NCBI GenBank assembly: GCA_020912385.1
Contig: CP087220.1
Coordinates: 310,001-374,000 of the forward strand
DNA length: 64,000 nucleotides
DNA from: Neofusicoccum parvum
Lineage: Eukaryota; Ascomycota; Dothideomycetes; Botryosphaeriales; Botryosphaeriaceae
Direction of reading: 5' to 3'
Shown here: positions 21,508 through 33,267 of the stretch, piece after piece
Layout: the number at the start of each line of letters is the position of its first letter
How positions within the stretch are numbered: the stretch's first letter is position 1
Notes under the pieces: model-generated
What the model saw: the letters and a program-made list of their open reading frames with translations, nothing else
Databases searched by the model: none
Told to the model about the DNA's origin: nothing
Made by a program: the position numbers and the translations under genes

Positions 21508-24500
21508 CTACTTACTCTTCAACGTCCTCTGCTTTTCCGCATCCCTCACAATCTTCTCCTTCACAAACAACCCCTTCCGCTTCCTCACCCCCTCCATATA
21601 CCTCTTCGCCACATTCTCCCGATCCGCCAGCTCGCCCAGATCCTCAATCTCCTCCTCGGTCCACGGCACCCAGAAGGGGTCCTCATCCAGCATCTCGAAG
21701 CCGACGAACACCAGCTGCGGCTGCGCGGCGCCGCTCGTGCGCTTGCGCATCTCCTCGCTGAACCCGAAGCTCTCGGCGACGGGCAGCAGCGACGTGATGC
21801 TGAAGAAGGGCGTGCCCTCCTTCATCGCCTCCGACACGATGCGCCCGCGCCGCCGCGTCACCACCCCGTAGACGCGCCCGAGCACCTCCGTCGACGCCTG
21901 GATCTCGCAGGAGTACATGGCGAGCAGCATGCGCGGCGACCAGTCCAGGAAGCCCGCGTTGATGCCTGACCGCGTGGCTTTGATGACCTCGCCGGTGAGC
22001 CGGCCGAGCGCCGCGCGGTCGGCGGCGCCTGAGGTGGAGCTGGTGTCGAGGGTGATGGATTCGATGTGCACGGCGATGCCTTGGACGGGCTCGTTGCAGA
22101 GCGGGCCTTGGTAGGTGGCGAGCTGGAATGCGTAGGTGATTTTGTCGCTGAAGTCGTGCGGGGTGAGTTGGTCGTTGTTCTCGCCGGGGGCGGAGGTGTA
22201 GTGCTCGGGGTCGGTGGAGAGGCTAATGGAAGTATTCGGGTCAGCCCAATGGTAGTTATAGATGTCCCAGCCTTGGTGAGCATAGGGAGAGGAGAGATAC
22301 TCACACATGCGGCAGCACTCGAAGCCCTGTCTCGTCGATCAATAAGTTTGGTCCTGTCCTCTTGGGCCCGAACGCGGCGATCTTCTCTGCAACACCAGCC
22401 CAGACTTCACTCTCGCCCTTTGCCTCTGCGAACGCCTCAAGCAGCTGCTTCCTGAATTCCTTGACCGTGAGTATCTGGCCAATCTCGGTGACGGCAGCGT
22501 CCACTTCGATGCCCTCCTCGCCCCCTTCAGTCGGTTGTCCCTCTGAGATCGACCCGTCCCTCTTCTGCTCCTCTGCTGCACTCCGCTCAAAGTACATCTG
22601 CTTGATCGCGCCCGAATTCTTCGACAGGAACTCTGTGACAGGTGCTGGCAGGGGCCTTACCCGCAGACGAATAGTGACGTTCTTGCTCGTGGTGACTGAA
22701 ACCACCGTTCCGCGAGGAAGGTCCTTGTTCTGCGGTGGATTCATCTCTGCGGCTGCCACAATGCTTTCACGGTATGGCACGATGGGGGCGCCGGCCTGGA
22801 CCTCGCAGCGAGCGAAGCGCTCTCGCAGATCCTTGAGGCAGCGCTCAAGGTGCAGCTCGCCGGCCGTCAGTATAACATGCTCGCCACTCTCCAGAACCTC
22901 GTACTGCACGCACGGGTCGCTCTGCACAAGCAGCTTCAATCCTGCTACCATCTTGCCCAGGTCTCCAGGATTCTCAGGCTCCAGCGCGACGCGCACGATA
23001 GGATGCGAGCCGAGGTTGACGCCAGCAAGGTTGACGCTGCCTTCGAGCTGGCTGCAGATGGTGCCGGACTTGAGTATGTGGCCAGCCAGGCCACCGATGC
23101 CGAAGACGCAGCCGGCGGGGACGGAGGTCAAGGGCTCGAGGCCGCGACCCATGAGGAGGTAAAGAGCTGTTATAGTGACCTTCTGCGGCTCGGGATGGGC
23201 ATGTGGTGCGGCGGGCGTAAACTTTGGCGGGAGAACATAGATCTCGTCTCCGACACTGAGCGTGCCTGAGTATATACGTGCAAAGCCGATGAGATGCTCC
23301 GGATCGGCCTTTTGTTGCTCTTCGTTTTCTCCTGCGTCCTGTGGCCCCTCTTCGCTGATGACTGACGTCGCGCCGAATGCTTGCGTCATGCTGGAAACTT
23401 CGTCCCCATCACCATTTTGAAGAGCTTGTGCGCGAGCAAACTCGGCGCGTTTCTTGCGTGCCAATTCTCGTGCTTCTTCGGCACTCAACGAACCGCCACC
23501 ACGCCGCTTGTTCTCGGGTAGTTCACTCTCGGGCACCGACACCATCTTGCTGACATAGGCAACGACAGGTGCTCCCTTCTCCTTCTTGAAGTGGGTCATG
23601 GCGTCCTGGATCTTTTGGTCAACGTGTTCGGCTCCGGGAGATTCTTTGACAAGCTCTCTCATGCGAGCTTCCTGCGCAGCCGGAGGAGATGGTAGGGATT
23701 CAATGACGGACACGAGAACAGCGGTAGACAGCGGGAGCCATGCTGCAAATATGGCCATGAGGATGGTTCGGGGGTCTCGGGAGCGAAGAATGTGAGGAGG
23801 AAGCGTAAGATTTAGGCCCTTCGTGATTTTCTCTACCAGTGTGGGATCTCTGCATTGATGACAAGAATAAGCTTCTGATTGCGCTACGAGTACATATACA
23901 GTCTGTGGACGTGGGAGAGGAGAAAAGGAAATCCACGCACCCCTTCCCTTTATCGCCGCCTGTTGTGGCATTGTAGACGGCCCACACCTGCTCCAGAACC
24001 AATTGGACGAAGATGGGCTTGAGTGCCCTACCTTTCAAATGCTTCGAGCTAAGCACCTTCTTAGTCTTGGGATCCAGGTAAAAGTCACCCCAGAGGACCT
24101 TTTCTAGTACGGCACGCTTGATGCCAAGCTTCCGCTCATACAAGGCTGCAAACTGCTTGACCGTGAAGGCCCAGCCATCGATTGCACTGCTGAAGATGAC
24201 GTTGTTCTTCTCTGGGGCGAAGTAGATGTCCTCGTCATCCTTTTCTTCGTAGTCGGCCGTAGCTTCAGTGGGCACGTCGCTGCCATCACCTACATCGGCA
24301 CGCTCCTTTGCCTTGGCACTGATGCGTTCGTCCATTTTTTCTCTCCATTTCAAGTCGTCTTCCATGCGCTCACCTTGGAAAAAGCTGCCCATGACAGCGT
24401 TGACCTGCTCTAGTAGCTTGCTCAGATGGGTGTAGGCCTCGGCAGGACTCATCTTCAGCTCCGTAATTAGACGGTCCATCTTGTTGATGACGAGGAGGGG

Positions 24501-25085
24501 CTTCAGCTTTTCAACCCATGTCTGGCGCAGGACCGTCACGGTCTGACTACACACTCCTTCCACGGCATCTACCAGGACTACTGCGCCATCACACAATCTC
24601 GATGCTGTCGAAACCTCACTGCTGAAATCAATATGACCAGGGGAGTCTATCAGGTTGATCAGGTTTTCTTGGCGCACAGGTTCGGCGTCGGGCGAGGGGC
24701 GGCGCATGAGCGAGAAGTACAGCGAAATGGCCGATGATTCCATTGTGATTCCGCGCAGTTGCTCGTCCGGACGCGAGTCCAGATAGCGGATCTTGCCGGC
24801 GAGCTTGGGGGATATAATGCCATTGGTGGCGATCAGGGCGTCGGTGAGAGAGGTCTTGCCGTGGTCCTGCAGTCACAGGCGTGTCAGCAGGCCGGCCGGG
24901 GCCGTCTTGGGGCTCGAGGGAGAGGGGCAGGGCGGCGGCGCGACGTACGACGTGGGCGAGGATGCAGATCTGGAGTCGGGCGGTTAGCAGAAGCACGGAG
25001 GTGAGGCAGATCGGAGGCGCACATTGCGGATGCCATCGTGGGCCTGCTGCAGCTCCACGAGCTTCTCTGCGCCGACGACAGGCAT
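21508..25085 (-). CDS. EFL1: Elongation factor-like GTPase 1 (60S maturation)
   Basis: EF-2-like GTPase that, with the SBDS protein, releases eIF6 from pre-60S subunits in the cytoplasm. Five exons (25085-25023, 24969-24949, 24866-23941, 23849-22305, 22222-21508) give 1089 aa, close to the family norm. The joined N-terminus reads MPVVGAEKLVELQQAHDGIR and then NICILAHVDHGKTSLTDA (G1), made only by splicing a 21-nt exon. Other G motifs are RGITMESSAISLYF (G2), LIDSPGHIDFS (G3) and LLVINKMDR (G4). The large insertion typical of EFL1, rather than EF-2, lies at residues about 490-590. Domains IV-V include YQGPLCNEPVQGIAV and MLLAMYSCEIQASTEVLGRV. It is divergent from the PH-domain gene at 25686 with about 600 bp between them. 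Confidence 0.93.
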
Positions 25086-25685
25086 GGCGCTGGCGGCACG
25101 GGGGAGGCGGAGACGGGCGGGCGGCGCGGGCGCAGGCGGCGGTGCAGCGCGACGAGGGTTTGGGCGCGCAGAGGTTGGCGGCAAGCGTGTGGTTGTGGAT
25201 GCCCCGCTCGGCTTGCTCAAGCGATGGTGGCGCTGGTGGGAGGATCGCTGCGATGCGTCAGGGCCAGCCAGGGCGTCGCGCGCGAGTCATAAGAAATCTT
25301 AGGGCGAGCTAAATTGTGCGGCGACGCTATGCCGTCACTATCCAAAGTAGCTCACTTCTCACACTGACACTGCACCCCCTAATACTGCAATGCCACCAAC
25401 ACCGTGACCTGCCGCCCCAACGCTGCTGCCGCCCTCCTCCCGCGCCCATTGCCCGCACACAGCTGCGCTTCCCCGGGCTTGATCGCACCGCGCCCCGGCC
25501 TGTCGCGCGCGCTCATGCCTTCCGCAGCACCCCTGGCACACTCTCCGCAGCCGACAAGCTTCAAACATACTCAAGCTCCGTGACAACGCAGCACGTCCAT
25601 GCCCCCGTAGCCTCGCTGCACCCACCACGACCACCGCTTCCACCACCAGAACTGCATCCGCCCAGCGCGCACTCCACAACGAACA
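25086..25685. other. Divergent promoter region
   Basis: 600 bp between EFL1 (minus) and the double-PH gene (plus), likely holding both promoters. The right half is C-rich and pyrimidine-rich on the plus strand, a common fungal 5' UTR feature. No gene is seen. Confidence 0.55.
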
Positions 25686-27251
25686 ATGGCCGACGTCGCC
25701 CCCGCCGCCGCGCCCCAGAACATCCCCCTCAACCCGGCCAGAATGCGCATCGACACCACCACGCCGCCGCCGCCGCCCGATGAGGCCACGCGGAAGGGGG
25801 ACCTGGGCCTTGGCGTGTTCTCGCCCGTCAACCAGAACGGCAGCTTCGAGTTTGATCGCGTGCTCAAGTCGGGCGAGCTGCTCAAGCGCACGAGGAAGAC
25901 CAAGGTACGCAATTTCCCACGCGCACGATGCACAGGCAAGCAACCACCACCGCCGCCGCGGCTAACGCCCCTTTAGACCTGGAAGACCGTCCACCTGGTG
26001 CTGCGCCCGCACACCCTGTCCATCTACAAGGACCGCGACGAGACGCGCCTGCGACACCAGATCTCCCTCAACGAGATCACCGCCGTCGCCCGCCAGCGCG
26101 ACTCGTCCAAGAAGGCCAAGCACGTCTTCGGCCTGTTCTCGCCGTCGCGCAACTTCCATCTCGCCGCGCTGTCCGACCAAGATGCACAGGACTGGGTAGA
26201 GTTCATCCGGCGGGAGTCGCGCATCGACGAGGAAGAGGAGGAGATGATTCTCGCGAGCCCCAGCGGAGGCAGGCCCTCCCACCGGAATCGCAGCTCGGAC
26301 AAGAAGGCTCGGGAGCAGTTGATGTCGAGCTCATCAGAGGGCGAGGGTCTCGCCAGGCCGCCAAGCTCCATGGCCCCAAAGGATCTGCACAGCGCAAGAC
26401 GGGCCTCGCATACGCTTGCCTACTCGGGTAATGAGCAGGCTTCCTTTTCCGATTTCTCAGATACCCCTGTTCCAACCGGATTCCGTGAATCCACACTGTC
26501 ATTCTCGCAGCCTAATGATGGCAATGCCGGCTATGAGAGCTCCGTCAGTGGACGTCCGAGCCTTGGCCGCAATGTCAGCCAGATGAGCAACGCCGGCGCC
26601 AAAAACGGGAATGATACTGGCAAAAAGCTCGATGAAGATCGTGTAGTCTGCCAGGGCTGGCTGTACATCCTCAAATCAAAGGGTGGCGTGAGACAATGGA
26701 AGAAGCTCTGGGTAGTGCTCCGCCCGAAATCACTCGGTCTCTACAAAAACGAAGACGTAAGTCCTAGGATCCAACACGTACCTACCTTCATGGGCAGTTG
26801 AAGTATCCATCCGGATGGGGTTGGCATTGCTTTCACCGCACATCCGCGTCCAGACGAATGCTTCAACTGCCCGCGTGGGATATCAATCCCTAAAGAGCAT
26901 CACATGATAGCTAACGCCAGTCAGGAATACTCCGCCAACCTCATCATCCCCTTCCAAAATGTGCTCAATGCCGTTGAAATCGACCCCATGTCCAAAACAA
27001 AGCGCTTTTGCATGCAGATCATCGCTGAGGAGCGCAACTACCGCTTCTGTGCGCCGGACGAGGAGAACATGACCAAATGGCTCGGCGCATTCAAGAGCCT
27101 GCTTGCTAAACGCAAGGAAGCTGCCATGCAGCGCCGGGCCGAAGGTGCTCCTGCGGGCGCAAGTGGCGCACAAGGAGTTGCGCCTGTCGGACAAAGAGTC
27201 GTCTCTGGATCGAGCACTAGTGGCCAGAGGGCAGTACTCCCAGTGAGGTGA
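25686..27251 (+). CDS. Double pleckstrin-homology domain protein
   Basis: Three exons (25686-25904, 25977-26756, 26925-27251) in phase give 441 aa. The first PH domain covers about residues 58-165 (VLKSGELLKRTRKTK, KTVHLVLRPHTLSIYK, ending DAQDWVEFIRRES). The second covers about 300-400 (VCQGWLYILKSKGGVRQWKK, LWVVLRPKSLGLYKNE, ending MTKWLGAFKSLLAK). The Trp of the last helix is present in both. A Ser-rich linker separates them. Such proteins bind phosphoinositides and act as adaptors at membranes; the specific partner is unknown. Intron 2 (26757-26924) is 168 bp, two to three times its neighbours, because a MITE sits inside it. Confidence 0.87.
26792..26872. mobile_element. MITE copy 2, inside an intron
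   Basis: An 81-bp element with imperfect terminal inverted repeats: left end GGGCAGTTGAAGTATCCATC, right end GACGAATGCTTCAACTGCCC. It lies wholly within intron 2 of the double-PH gene, 35 bp from the donor and 52 bp from the acceptor. There is no coding capacity. Terminal motifs match copy 1 (3638). A target-site duplication is not evident. Confidence 0.85.
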
Positions 27252-28451
27252 TCCGGCCCAAATCCTGCTGAAAGGACAAAGGAAAAATGTATTCACGATG
27301 GAAGATAACATACCTGTACTACCATCACGGGCCCGTTTGAAATGGAGCCCTCAAGTCCCATCGTCCAACTTTATCGTTGAAACTTTTTGTCGGAGTCTCT
27401 CACCTGCTTTGATGAATATCTTTCTTCCCGGCTGCTCCTCCAATCACGCTTACTTCTTCACGCAGCACGCGAAGAAAAATATGATTTTACGAAGGAAACT
27501 GATTGATTGAATTGAACTGTTGAAAGTTTTGAAGGTGGAAATATCCTTGTACAACAGAATCCACGCCAGCAACTCGTCGTCTTCCTTTCATCCTCCTACT
27601 TTCCTACTTCTATGGCAACAACGTTCGATATTTATTTGTAAATCAACCTCGAAGGCGCTAGTAGGACGCTGTGTGCTTTAATACTAGATACTACTTTTAA
27701 TACCTAATCATCAACTTTTCTTCGATTAGTTTGGAGTCTCTGTGACAGATGAGTCATCTTGAGTGGGTGAGGAAGTGCCAAGACAGCTTCCACTGGTGTA
27801 CTCGCATGGATAGTTGAAGTATTTGATAAAGTACATCTGTATCGGCGAATACTTCAATTGCTCGCAAGCGAGATCCCTTTAAATTGAAGCAGCCAATATC
27901 TTTTGCGACCCACAGTTCGTCCCCTTTTTTTCATTCCCCGAAACCACCACTGCCCCTCGGGGAGCAGCCCTCACTCTCTTTACCGAGAAGTGCAGCAACA
28001 TGAAAGAAACGACCACGCTTGTCGCCACGCACAGCGCCAGCCAAACGAACAAAGCAGCATCCCGCCTATTCTCATTGACATCTATTTGTAGACAAAGAAC
28101 AGCCCGAGAAATTCATTCTCTCCCACCGACAATGGCTTATATAGCTACGTCTCTACCAATTGTGGCGAATGCAAAGTATATAACGATCCACGATCGCCGA
28201 GGGTTGAACAATGCAGCCAAAGCAACTTCTCGCTCGCTTCCTCCACCACCATCACCGCTCTCGACGAGTCCTCTTTTCTTGTGTGCAGTCATTCCTTCCA
28301 ACTTATCAAACAATTCACTCCAGCCCAGCGGTGCAGCGCACCCATCGTACCCAAAGGTAGTAGGTCCCACCATTTCCCCAGACTACAACCCAGAACCGCA
28401 AAAAAAAAAAAAAAAGCAGCACCGACCCCCCCGTCCAAAGAAAAAAACACC
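27252..28451. other. Intergenic region with a MITE copy
   Basis: 3' UTR of the double-PH gene, an AT-rich stretch (27480-27760), the decayed MITE at 27806-27862, then a C-rich 5' region ending in a run of 16 A at about 28398. I see no further gene. Confidence 0.55.
27806..27862. mobile_element. MITE copy 3, decayed
   Basis: Left end ATGGATAGTTGAAGTATTTG and right end GGCGAATACTTCAATTGCTC are inverted relatives of the family terminus GGGCAGTTGAAGCATTC. Differences from copies 1 and 2 are mostly C-to-T or G-to-A, as repeat-induced point mutation would give. It lies about 550 bp downstream of the double-PH gene. Confidence 0.65.
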
Positions 28452-28820
28452 ATGGCACCCCCACCCCCTCACCTCAAGCACCTCCGCACCTGGACCTGCC
28501 CCATCAGCGCCTGCAAGACCTTGCACGCCGACCGCTCCATCCACCACGGCTGCAGCACGTGCGGCTGGGACCTGGCGGACGGCAGGGCGACCGTGGCCGC
28601 GTACGTGAAGAAGGGCGGCAACGAGGGCGGCTCGTCCAGCTGCATGCGGTGGGCGTGTCCCAACGAGAAGGGCCGATGCCGTCGCGTGTGGCAGACGCGG
28701 TCCGTGTTCGAGGGCTGCTCCGCGTGCAACTGGGGCATGTTCGTCTGCAGGAGGTGCGGCGGTGAGTTTGGTGAGACGACCAAGGACGCAGGCTGTCCGA
28801 ATTGCTGGTGGTGTTTGTGA
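28452..28820 (+). CDS. Small cysteine-rich putative zinc-binding protein
   Basis: Single-exon ORF of 122 aa starting MAPPPPHLKHLRTWTCPISA. It has four Cys pairs: CPISAC...CSTCGWD, then CPNEKGRC...CSACNWG, CRRCGGEF and CPNCWWC at the end. The two halves look like an internal duplication (W-x-CP...GC-S-x-C-x-W), so one or two zinc ribbons are likely. There is no signal peptide, so it should be intracellular. I do not recognise the family. The ATG at 28452 follows a 16-A tract and an ACC-ATG-G context, which supports it as start. The upstream open stretch from 28000 is in another frame and is not part of it. Confidence 0.7.
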   Translation: MAPPPPHLKHLRTWTCPISACKTLHADRSIHHGCSTCGWDLADGRATVAAYVKKGGNEGGSSSCMRWACPNEKGRCRRVWQTRSVFEGCSACNWGMFVCRRCGGEFGETTKDAGCPNCWWCL

Positions 28821-29129
28821 TTTGTTCGGGCCCACTGGCACGGTTAGTTTCTTTTTTTCTTCCCCTTAAATTGCGCACTGTTCCCTTTGTATGAACGGGT
28901 CACGACTGGCATATGTGGAAAATTGCATGGTAAGGATTAGGAAATTATCGTATTCCTTTTGATTTCATGATTGGTCTAGGTAGACCGGGGTACTCAATCT
29001 TAGAAGTGGGGCAAATGAGACCGTATGAATGCCAGAGAGAAGAGCAATGGCATAATTGCAACCGAAAGAAAATCTCCAGACCAGACTACAAAGTGAAGCC
29101 TTTCATCCACGGAGCAACGGATAGTCGCT
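28821..29129. other. Spacer between convergent genes
   Basis: AT-rich 3' regions of the cysteine-rich gene and the VWA gene; nothing else seen. Confidence 0.5.
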
Positions 29130-31511
29130 CTAGTAGGGTCTGCCCTGGTATCCACCCTGACCTTGCGGAGGCGGGGGGCGGCCGTAGCCACCCTGACCGG
29201 GTGGGGGAGCACCGTACTGGCCCTGGGGAGGACCGCCGTAACCACCCTGGGGCGGGTATCCCTGAGGGGGTTGCTGTCCGTACTGACCCTGCAGAAATGG
29301 ATTAATAGGGTATAACCAACACAGGTGATATCAGGCTCTTACCGGAGGCGGGCCACCGTAACCGCCCTGAGGACCACCATATCCGCCTTGAGGACCACCA
29401 TACTGGCCAGGGGGAGGACCGCCGTAGCCACCTGGCGGGGCACCGCCGGCGGCCTTCTCGTCCTTGCGGTCATAAGAGTGGTCAATGGCACCGAGTAGGA
29501 GCTTGACGAGCCAGAGCTCAGGAGTGAGGTCAACAGGAGGCTGAGACCTGGCCATCTCCGCAGACTCGTTCTCGTAATTCGACGTGCAGTCGACCAGCTG
29601 ACCAACTTGAGGATCCTGGTCAAGCTTTGACAGGAACTCACGTGCCTTCTCATCGTTGCCAACCTGGGCAAACTGGAACTGAATGGCACCCTGTCCGTAT
29701 TGCGGCATGCGGGCGAGTTCAGAGGTGGTGTTCCTGATAGCCTCAAAAACAGCGTTCTGAGGCTCACCCGCAGGCTGACCGTCCGTAATGGTGATGACGA
29801 GCACAGGCTTGCGGAGCTGGCCTGAGCGGGCGTCACGAATGATTCCATCCAAAACGCGCTCCTTCAAGTGCGAACCCATGGGAGTGAGGCCCTTGAACTG
29901 GATCTGGGACATGAGCTGCTCAATCTGCTGCTCAGTCTTGATGTGCTCTGTAACCTGCGGCGGAGGAATGGAGTTCATAAAGCGGACGGAAATGCCATCA
30001 TCGTCAAACAGGGTAGCAGCATAGGACACACGCTCCAGGATGAGCCTGAGATCCTTGATGCGCTCACCGTTCTCCTCAAACTGCATGGAGCCGGAGTCAT
30101 CAATGTAGAGGATGATGTCGAAAAGACCGAGCTTGACAATATCATTGCCGATCTCCTGGGGAACACGCCAGCGCTGGCAAAGCTGAGCCACCTGGTGAGA
30201 GGCGCGGTGGGCAATCTGGTCCAGGGCGGGCGATTGGGGAGGATAGAAGTTCTGGAGGTTGTTCTCTTGGATGCAGCTCAAGAGAGTCTGTTTGTAAGCC
30301 TGGAGCTGGGCGGGGTTCGGGGGGCCGCCACCAGGAGGACCCTGGGGCGCGCCATACTGAGGCTGGCCAGGAGGAGCACCGCCCTACATAACGAAACCGT
30401 CAGCAAATATTCTCCAATTGCACGATAATGTGTTTGCGCCCGACGAACATATCCACCATAACCCGGGGTCTGATTGTATTGCGGCTGTCCATATGGTTGC
30501 GGCGGCGGTTGTCCGTACTGTTGCTGGGGTTGTCCGTATGGTTGCGTTGGTTGTCCATAGGGTTGCGGCGGTTGGCCATAAGGTTGCGGAGGCTGTCCAA
30601 AGGGAGATTGAGGCGGTGGCTGCTGTCCGTAGCCTGGTTGTGGAGTAGGTGCATGGCCTCCAGAAGCTGCTGCCAACCCGGGCCTGCTGGACGGCGGAGG
30701 CGGCGGCGGCGGCCTATTGTAGCCTTGTTGCTGTCCGAACGGCGTTTGCGGCTGTTGGCCGAAGGGAGATTGAGGAACCTGGCCGTAGGGCGAGGCCGGA
30801 GGAGGAGGGGAGGAATAGCCTTGGTACGGTGGTGCAGAAGACTGTGGCGGGTACGCGTTAGGATTGTATCCAGGCTGCGGCGGTGCTTGAGGGTACGGCG
30901 TGTTGTGGTTGGGCGCGCCGTAGGCTCCCGGATATGCCTGGTATCCAGACATGGCGCGATGGGGTGCGGGTGTAGGGGCGCGTCGTCGGGCGTTACCAGA
31001 TGGGCAGTCCAGGTGAAGGTCGTCGGCGGTGGAGAGTGTCCGGCGGTGGAGAGGTGTGCGAAATGTTTTGACGCAGGTATGAGTCGCGGCCAGGATCGCG
31101 GGCCGAGTGATGACGAAGGCAGGCTGGGAGGGGCAACGAAAAAAAGCTCACGGGACGCTTACAGGAGGAGGTGCAGCACCGCCGGGTCCACCGGGGTAGG
31201 CTTGGTACTGAGGCGCACCCGGCTTGGGCAGTGTTAGCGTGCGTGTCGCACAGGGCGCAGCATGTCGGGCAGGAACTCTGGTGGCAACTCACATATCCGC
31301 CAGGCTGCTGGCCGCCGGGCGGAGGATAGGCGCCTCCAGGCGGGCCTCCAGGCGGAGGGCCGGCAGCGGCGAGCTTGGATGCGAGCTGGAAAGGCGGAAT
31401 CCGTGTCAGCCTTGCACGCAGATGGTATGACCTCACAGCGGGGTAAGGAGGGGCAGCTCAGCGCGAGCTGCTGGACGCCGCGCGAGCGGGCGAGGCGGCA
31501 CTTACTCCCAT
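29130..31511 (-). CDS. Von Willebrand factor A domain protein with Pro/Gln/Gly-rich tails
   Basis: Six exons on the minus strand (31511-31506, 31385-31293, 31222-31163, 30937-30449, 30383-29343, 29288-29130), all introns in phase 0, give 615 aa. Exon 1 is only six nucleotides (ATGGGA) and joins to LASKLAAAG..., giving an MGLASKLAAA start that I recall from related fungal proteins. Residues 1-215 are Pro/Gln/Tyr/Gly-rich (repeats such as PPQPYGQ). The VWA domain follows, with a MIDAS-like motif FDIILYIDDSGSMQF and TDGQPAGEPQ. The C-terminus repeats GGYGGP. A likely role is calcium/metal-dependent protein binding; the low-complexity tails suggest phase separation or vesicle association, both inferred. 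The ATG at 30952 (MSGYQAYPG) is an alternative start in the same frame. Confidence 0.84.
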
Positions 31512-33267
31512 TGTTGGCTGGCTGGAGGGGGCGAGGTGGTGCGCAGAGGTCCTGGCAATTGAGCGAGAGTGTCGGGTTCTAGATGGCGCGCGCAGGCTGA
31601 GGTACGCAATATATGGTGCGTGGGGAGATGGAGCTCATGAGGCAAATGCGCCCATGCTGACACCCGACCGCGCCGAGCTGAGCCCCTCCCTGCCCGGCCT
31701 CGCTCCTTATTCAGCCCCGCCTTGCCCCATTCGGCCGTCGCGCTCCTCGCGCGCGTCAGCGCCGTCCTGACATCCTTTGTCTGCGCCACTTTGCCGGCCT
31801 GGTCGAGTGACATCGTGCCGTGCGTCGTTGCAACTTCATCCCGCATGTCGTGGCGCAGCGACATGCAGCGCAGGCATCCCTCTCGCTCTCCCTGCCCGCC
31901 GCTCCCGGCTCCTTGGGCAGCACCACCCAGGCCGCCTGTTCGCATACGCGGTGCTTCCCCACACTGTGGATCACCCAAGCAATGGCGAACGCATCCCACG
32001 GCTATCCGGCAACCTCTGCCACGATTAAGCTTCGTAAGGCATACCTGGCCTGAACGGCCTCTGATAGGCGTCCACTCTCCCCAATGCAAACCTCCACCTC
32101 ACTTCAGCCCGCAATCAAACGCGATATGACGAGAGTCCATGAGCGTTTTTACTCTCGCTTGATCTGAGGAGCTTGTTCGGAGCGTTGTTTGCGCCCCAGA
32201 AGAGCTGCCATGGCTCCCCGCGTTCCTCCGAGCAAACACGCTGTCTACGCTTCGCCTAGCTCCGTCTCGATAGGACATGCCGCCTCTTTTCGGCTGCGGA
32301 CCACAACATGTGTTTGAGTAGAGCAGAGCAGAGCTCAGAGATCCACAAACATCTGCCATCCTTGATGACGGAGTCGACTTGGCTTGACCGGTCTCATACT
32401 TTCCAAAGCTCCGATTATTCAATCCTGGATACCTCACTCATCTTCGCGCCTTAAGATCCATCCCAACAGCTTCATATTCGGCTGAGACGACTCTATAGAT
32501 CGTTGGACACGAGCGTGGAGCCTGCGGGATAAGTTATGACGTCAACACGCCGACAAGAAACCAGTCGAGAGTTCTGCCGGGAAAACACCATTTCAATAAG
32601 GCGTTGCTATTTGCGCTCCCTCCACTTCCTTCCGCACACCCGTACCAAAAAATTCCTACCTTTTTCCAGTCAGAAATTTTCTTCGCTTAGCAAAATTCCT
32701 AGAAAATATATTGAACATGTTTAGCGCCCTAGTTTCGTTGCCTAGCTACGGCGCCTTGGTGTGAGGTTGTTATATGCACTAGATCTCAGGTACGGAGCTG
32801 AAAGACTGTTTCTGAACACCTCCGTCTTACTAGCTCCTGTTTGAGCGCTAAAATCTGACTGATAAAGGCAGGTCGGGACAGCCGAAACTGCTGGGGGCGG
32901 TTCGGCACGCACAACGGACCTCAACCCGCAAATCGGCTGTCACCGCCGTCCACCAAGGCGTGACCTTCCCGTCTATTGATTTCCTCCTACATGCAAGAGA
33001 AAGGATCAGGTGGTCTAGAACAACTATAGTGCCTTCAAGCAGCGAACCACCTTCCCGGTCGCGTCCAGTGCATGGCTGTTTATAGCACAAGCATCAACGA
33101 CCTTGGGGGGCCGGTTTCCTACCCTGCAGATCCTACGCTCAATCTCAATGATAAGCCCTCCCAATCAAATATGTATATATTTCGCCATGTTCAACGGGTT
33201 TTTACGACCCTGATCGTTCGCTACCTTAAGTCCACAACCCCGCAATCATCAACACCGTAAAAACAAA
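31512..33267. other. Gene-free region of 1.75 kb
   Basis: VWA promoter on the left and promoter of the small secreted protein on the right, with a TATATA-like stretch at 33172-33181. The frames between 31722 and 32129 are uncorrelated with any domain. No gene or repeat recognised. Confidence 0.55.

Noticed and set aside
28000..28608. 202-aa frame upstream of and overlapping the cysteine-rich gene
   Set aside because: It crosses the poly-A tract (poly-Lys) and continues in the wrong frame through a clear Cys-patterned ORF.
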